In this document: piece after piece, positions 58,825 to 64,000 of the stretch
Layout: each line of letters starts with the position of its first letter
Position numbering within the stretch: position 1 is the stretch's first letter
DNA from: Saururus chinensis
Lineage: Eukaryota > Streptophyta > Magnoliopsida > Piperales > Saururaceae
Reading direction: 5' to 3'
Assembly: GCA_035235625.1 (NCBI GenBank)
Contig: CP141148.1
Location: 4,769,001 to 4,833,000, forward strand
Length of the DNA stretch: 64,000 nucleotides
Made by a program: the position numbers and the translations under genes
Notes under the pieces: generated by a model
The model's database searches: none
Told to the model about the DNA's origin: nothing
Seen by the model: only the letters and a program-made list of their open reading frames with translations

Positions 58825-59357
58825 ATAGTAGAGAGATGGGAAGGGAGCATACAAGTAACTAAACCCTGCACCAAAGACAAAACCGCCAAAATAATACACA
58901 GAGAACAAATTGGCCTTACAACGTCTACATCAGCAGAGCATTTGACGATTTCAATGAGACTCCTAAACTTCATGCATTTGAAACATTATACATCTCCTAT
59001 AAAAGTCACCCATTAAGCTACGACATAATTATACAAAAATAAATGTAAACACAAATCAATCATAAGAATGAGCAAAATTAAAACGCAAATAAAGGAAAAG
59101 GAGGAGGTTTTCAATCCAACATCTACGAGGAAACCCTAGGCGATGAAGTGTTTAGATGGACATCCCTCCAAATACCAATCTGATGATTGATACAAGCAAG
59201 CAACACCTCGGATGTACTCAAATGGACAAAGAAAAGACACAGAGCAATCGTGATAGCACATATCCTTCAGTACAGATGCAATTTAACCAAAAATTAAAGG
59301 TATACAGAAACGGTAGCGGCAAATAGATCGTGTGATCTTCGTGCAGATAAAACTGAA
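58825..59357. repeat. Inverted duplication, interrupted copy, right part
   Basis: Reverse complement of about 41375-41930, beginning with the second ATAGT of the target duplication and ending near GAAGAACTACAAAG, where similarity stops. Confidence 0.9.
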
Positions 59358-60475
59358 GAACTACAAAGTAATTTTTTCGGGAACAGAATCGGCCGTTTAT
59401 TACCCCTAGTCCCCACAAACAAACTAGCACGAGCCGTATTTTTACTTCTTATAGAGACAAGACCTAGGAACGTGGTCCGTCAGATTTGGATTCGACGGCC
59501 CTCCCTCGTGCTCTTACAAACTTTTACCACAACTACGTAAGCCATGTTCTTATAAACTTTTGCCATTAAGGTAAAAATCTCATTAGCATTAGGATTAGTA
59601 CGGGGCATTAGCAGGAGAGCGTAAGCTGCGTGGGCAGTCAGATTTCAATTTTAAAATTACCTACTTGTTTCTTATCAACACGCTCACATGTTCATATTAA
59701 CTTATTTTAATATAAAGTAATTAATTTATTATTAGTAAAAAGAAGAGAGACGTCCCGGTGACTATTGGGATGGATGGAGGTGCCACGAAATTAGGTAGGA
59801 TGATGCTTAAACTTTCTTGCTGGAGATGTTCCGTGATGCTCCTTCCGTCCCGTTCTAAATATCTTATTTAGTATATTTTAATAAGCCAAATAGGGCACTT
59901 AATATAGGACAGAGTGAGAATATATTTTAAGTTATGCTGCATTCTTCCTCCGTTCCTTTGAGGCACCTGATATCTGACTAGGCCCTTATCTTTATTCAAA
60001 GTGGTAGACAGCTAAAATTATTAGCTGACCACAAATTTTGAGCTAAACCCAATGCTTATATTCCAACTACTTTTCTGGGTTCCAATAATATTGAACTGTT
60101 CGAGGATTTTATTACTTCTCTTTGTAGCAGCAGGACTCTAGAAGACTAAGCTTATCTTATCTCTTATTGTGAGTCTTTGATTTGGACAAAATTTTAAGAA
60201 CCGCCTAAAATCGTCATGTCCAGTTGTTCAAGGTTCACAGCTCAAGGCTCACCTATTGCATTCTGTCTCATTCTCCTCTTCGATTTGTCCATCACCGCGT
60301 CCAATTTTGGACTATAAATTTGTGGATATGATAAGTCCATAGCAGCTGCACTGGATGTGAAAGTAACATTACTTCAATTGGGTGGGTGTCGTTGCCCCTT
60401 TATACTTGCCTGTCTATCAAGCGAAGGCAGATTTCTGGAACAGTTTGGCATGTGCCTTTGAGCTGTCTCAATTAA
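59358..60475. other. Spacer with one short MITE
   Basis: No gene is supported apart from the Stowaway-like element at 59839-59918. Confidence 0.35.
59839..59918. mobile_element. Short Stowaway-like MITE
   Basis: CTCCTTCCGTCCCGTTCTAA on the left and, from the right, CTCACTCTGTCCTATATTAA form Stowaway-type ends of an 80 bp element. The left flank is TG and not TA, so the left border or the duplication has mutated. Confidence 0.55.
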
Positions 60476-60625
60476 ATGTTTTGTAGGATTTATGTGAAGT
60501 ATTTTAAGTGGTCGGGTAGGTGGCGGTTTGGAATTTGTGGAGATGAAGCAAAGATAAAATCAGTAGTTAACATGCGCAGATGCCCGGACTCGCACGCTGT
60601 TGGAAGCATTTTCAATGCATTGTAG
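60476..60625 (+). CDS. Small ORF or terminal exon, 49 codons, unrecognised
   Basis: The frame from ATG at 60476 reads MFCRIYVKYFKWSGRWRFG, a charged CGDEAKIKSVVNMRRCPDS stretch and a hydrophobic end, stop at 60625. A pyrimidine-poor but possible acceptor (TTTTGTAG) ends at 60486, so it could also be a last exon starting at 60487. The composition is protein-like and the following 200 bases look like a 3' untranslated region. An in-frame stop directly precedes the ATG. I do not recognise the family and found no upstream exon. Confidence 0.35.
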   Translation: MFCRIYVKYFKWSGRWRFGICGDEAKIKSVVNMRRCPDSHAVGSIFNAL

Positions 60626-61351
60626 GCAGCATAAAAAAATGCCTTCTGATGGCACCAGCAAATCTCGCACACTCCGATGGTACACATGTATCATACCGGC
60701 TTGCCGGGCAGCCTGAAGGCCTGGTGCACAAATCTAAGATATAAGCGACTGTTTTGGTTGTTGCCTTATAATTATTTTGTAACGTGGGCATCTGTCCTCT
60801 GGACTAATATGAAATTAAATGGAGTTGGTTTATTATTAATTTTCGACTGGTGTTGAAGCTGACATCAAATTGAGGGATTATTTTTTTTACTTGCTTTATT
60901 TTCAGACAAGGAAGAAGGTTTTCAGCTATATCAACTGCTGCATAAAAGCAGATGCATGTTGGAAATCGGAAATCAGTCATTGCTTCCCCTTCTTGTCTTT
61001 TTGTATTTGCATTTGCTCGGCTCGGCTTACTTCTAGTCTGTTATTGTTGTATCAGAAATTCATGCTATTTGTAATATTGACTAATTACTAGAATGCATTT
61101 TCCATTTGGAGCATTTATCTTGTTACCTGCCCAATTCCTCCTTACAAACTACTAGGTTTAGATGGGCTACGCAAGATAGCAACTCACCCTGGTACTCTGT
61201 TCAAGCTAGCCTTCCTTGAGATGTTAACGATCCAAGGCTGGAATTTGCTTGGTCGGGATACGGCACGTCAGTTACTAAGATTTGGAAGAACCTTCAATCC
61301 ATCTAAATTTAACTCTCTAGATACCTGTTTTAGCAACAACAAAACCTTTAG
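60626..61351. other. Spacer, no further gene seen
   Basis: No supported coding sequence or repeat beyond the possible 3' region of the small ORF. Confidence 0.35.
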
Positions 61352-62238
61352 AATGTTAATTAATGTGTCATGTGTTTTTTCGTTGTAATGTGAGGTGGTC
61401 GAACAAGACCTGTCTCTTAGAGCATCTATCTTCTACCACCAATTCTTTTGAGTGCGCACATAAAAACATTCCCATAGACAATGGTGGAGAACACCAAACT
61501 ATTTTCATGCTCCGTAACACTGCTATGTTTTCTGCCCACATTACACATCAAATAAATTCTTATCCCACCAACACTCCATTGGTTAGATGGGGTATGTTAT
61601 TGGTTATGATTCAATGTGGTTAAGTGATTCAACACGCAATCTCATAGCTATTAATATTTTTTATAGTAAATTGTAGTATTTAAATTTCAAAGGAACATTG
61701 CACATTATTTTGGGCCATCAAAGTAAAATTCGTGGATTATTTCATAGCAATGTCGCCTCTTAAAAGGTTTTGTGGGGCTTCAAATTAAATTTTTATGTGC
61801 TAAATATTTACACAAAAAATAAAAAATATATTCACGATCAACTTTGAGTAAATATAATATTGTTTTTATCAGCACAAAACAAAGTCTATCTGTACATATT
61901 TTGTATTTTATAAGAGCATTACAGACAGATATAAAAATCTTATTGGTGACATCAGGCAAATATTATCATATTAAAACCTTATATATGTAAACAATACGGG
62001 TATGTATGTGGCAATTGGACTACATGATCTTTGGTTTACCTTGCCCTATACAATTAATCTTTACAAATACAATATTACATTTTATATTTTCAATTATTCT
62101 TTCCTTCTAAAATCCAAACAATCGGTTTCATGCTATGTACATGAGTAGTGGTGAAACAGGTAGATGATACTATGTATATCACCATCTTATGTAAATGATT
62201 GTATATATGTGGAGATTTATTTGATGTAATTTAAAAAT

Positions 62239-62272
<34 letters not shown>

Positions 62273-64000
62273 TATATTAGCAAGAACATATGTAATATGC
62301 ACATAAATATATATTAGTTAAGAAAAATAAAATAAATTAGATATAAAGTATTTATTGAACAAAGGTCTCCCTTGCATGTTACCATTACAATACATGTTTT
62401 TAGGATTATATTTGCAATAAATTATACACACATATAATTATAAGCATTATATTAACATGAAAATTCTTATAATAGACAACTATAAATATGAATCTCACAA
62501 ATGAAATATTAGCTTATAGATTTAATAGGACAATGGTGGTAGATGACTTCATTTCATAAAACATACCCTTCATATTCAAAACCAGTTTAATGATGAGTTT
62601 TATTTACTAGTGTTCATTAAGAATTTTTTAATAGTATTAGACATGTGTGAATCTAAATATGTGTAATATAGAAAAAATATAAAAAAATTATTATCAAGAA
62701 GCAAGTTATATGCATGGGATCTATACAAAAGTTAAAGAAAACATACTTGTGTATTATCTCACTTTATAGAGCACATTGAGAGCTTTACAATAATATCAAG
62801 AATACCCAAATTCCTATTTGAGAATGCATGTTATTCCCTTACAAAGCTAAAATTAACATAATAAAAAAAGTAGGGTAATGTCCGTCAACAACTAGTATTA
62901 GGCTAATACGTAGCAGCAATCTAACATAATCTCATTGATTGGATGTTAATTTTACTAAAATACATTTAAACAATATACCAATTCAAACCTATATTTAAAG
63001 GGATTATAGAAAATGAAAAATTATATAAGAAATTTGGCAAAAATGTATCATCACCTTTAGTATGTTATATAGTAGTATGATTACATATATAATAGATATA
63101 TCTAAATATACATTTAAAATATATTAAATATATTTTAAATTGATAGCAAGTTTAACATTAGTGGCTATTACTTTTAAAAAAGAAATTAATATAATTTTCT
63201 ATCACTTATTTTATTTATAAAATAAAAAATAATATCAAGCCTCATATAAATTAATATTCAAGCTTGACTCATGTCATTTCACATGTGAGACTTTACACGT
63301 CATGTTAAAGAGACACTTTATCATTGTCAAAAAAGAAATCATTTTTAATGTTTCACTCAGATAATGAACCTAGTGTAAGGAATCTATGTAGAGTGTTTTT
63401 TTCAATATCAACAACATATACACTAATGCATGTTAGATCCAATACCACTTGTACTAACATGTACTAGTGAGTATACTATTAATCTTAAAAATAAATGCTC
63501 TACATATGCTCCTTATGCTGAACTCATGGTGAGCAAGAAGCATAAAAAATTCTTCCGCTAAAAAATCCATCATATGTGAAACATTAATGTCACAATAAAA
63601 GGAAGGTGGAGAGTTTATATGAAGAGTTAAGACATTTTTAGGGGTTCGTTGAAAATAGCCAAAAGAGAAGGATGGATAAAAAATTTCCATAAAGCTCTAT
63701 AGAAACCTGTGGTCGATGTAGTGGTCTTGGGGTGGTAGTGGGGAGAGGTTCTAGCCAATTTGTATTTGTTGTCTAGGTGAGAATGCCTTGTTGCCACTCC
63801 TCATTAGTCATTACTCCCTCTATCCTATATTAAAAACAAAATTAATTTATTGTGAAATAAAACAAATGGAGCTATTAATGTTGGGTTGAGAGAGTATTTG
63901 ATTTTGGTAAATGCGTGAACTTTGCTCGACCCATTTTTATTTTTCTCTTTTAACTACCCTAAGCCCAATCACTCGCTAGTCCTTAATGGTTTACAATCTC
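61352..64000. repeat. Large direct duplication, copy 2 (runs off the window)
   Basis: Collinear with 37352-40006, with scattered substitutions and small indels. The (CT)n tract near 62240 is longer than in copy 1. It contains the second Stowaway-like remnant near 63812. No supported genes. Confidence 0.9.

Overview
The window is nuclear DNA of a flowering plant. The evidence is spliced genes with GT-AG introns whose exons join in phase, plant-type gene families (a pentatricopeptide-repeat DYW relative, a MEE59-like protein, plant forms of RPA49 and of complex I NDUFS5), an AT-rich background, many MITEs, and very long solo LTRs. I cannot name the species. Nothing in it is bacterial, plastid or viral.

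Four genes look intact. (1) 3225-8900, minus strand, ten exons, 322 aa: an N-terminally anchored protein whose body carries two H-x-S motifs 90 residues apart, which suggests a 2H-phosphoesterase fold. (2) 22951-27545, plus strand, four exons, 425 aa: RNA polymerase I subunit RPA49. (3) 36015-36711, minus strand, three exons, 169 aa: MEE59-like protein. (4) 43736-46474, plus strand, two exons, 85 aa: complex I subunit NDUFS5 with twin CX9C. The exon structures were assembled by hand from in-phase splice sites. They do not form a pathway.

Broken genes: a DYW-type PPR gene with its middle deleted and two frameshifts (47834-48708), one MATE transporter exon (about 31869-32040), scattered pieces of RPA49 and of the 2H-like gene (9100-17095), a second copy of NDUFS5 exon 2 (40631-41328), and a frameshifted chromodomain relic inside RPA49 intron 1.

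Layout. 1-9060: 2H-like gene with two MITEs. 9100-17095: mosaic of gene fragments cut by a 3.9 kb LTR-like element and a 1.9 kb solo LTR. 17101-20809: another LTR-like unit with minisatellites. 21000-27545: RPA49. 28000-35060: MITEs, (TA)n tracts, the MATE relic, two tRNA-like sequences and a Tourist-like MITE carrying a triplet satellite. 36015-36711: MEE59-like. 37015-46500: one arm of a large direct duplication, the NDUFS5 exon 2 copy with a foldback MITE, one arm of an inverted duplication, then NDUFS5. 47834-50757: PPR pseudogene and an 850 bp solo LTR with perfect target duplication. 53145-59357: the other inverted arm, split by a 4.95 kb LTR element with perfect target duplication. 61352-64000: second arm of the direct duplication, running off the end.

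The most interesting signals are the nested, datable insertions, the long LTRs with hairpin-forming minisatellites, the paired tRNA-like sequences with an enlarged anticodon arm, the mosaic of two captured genes, and the 2H-like protein. I found no cluster that amounts to a new multi-gene system.
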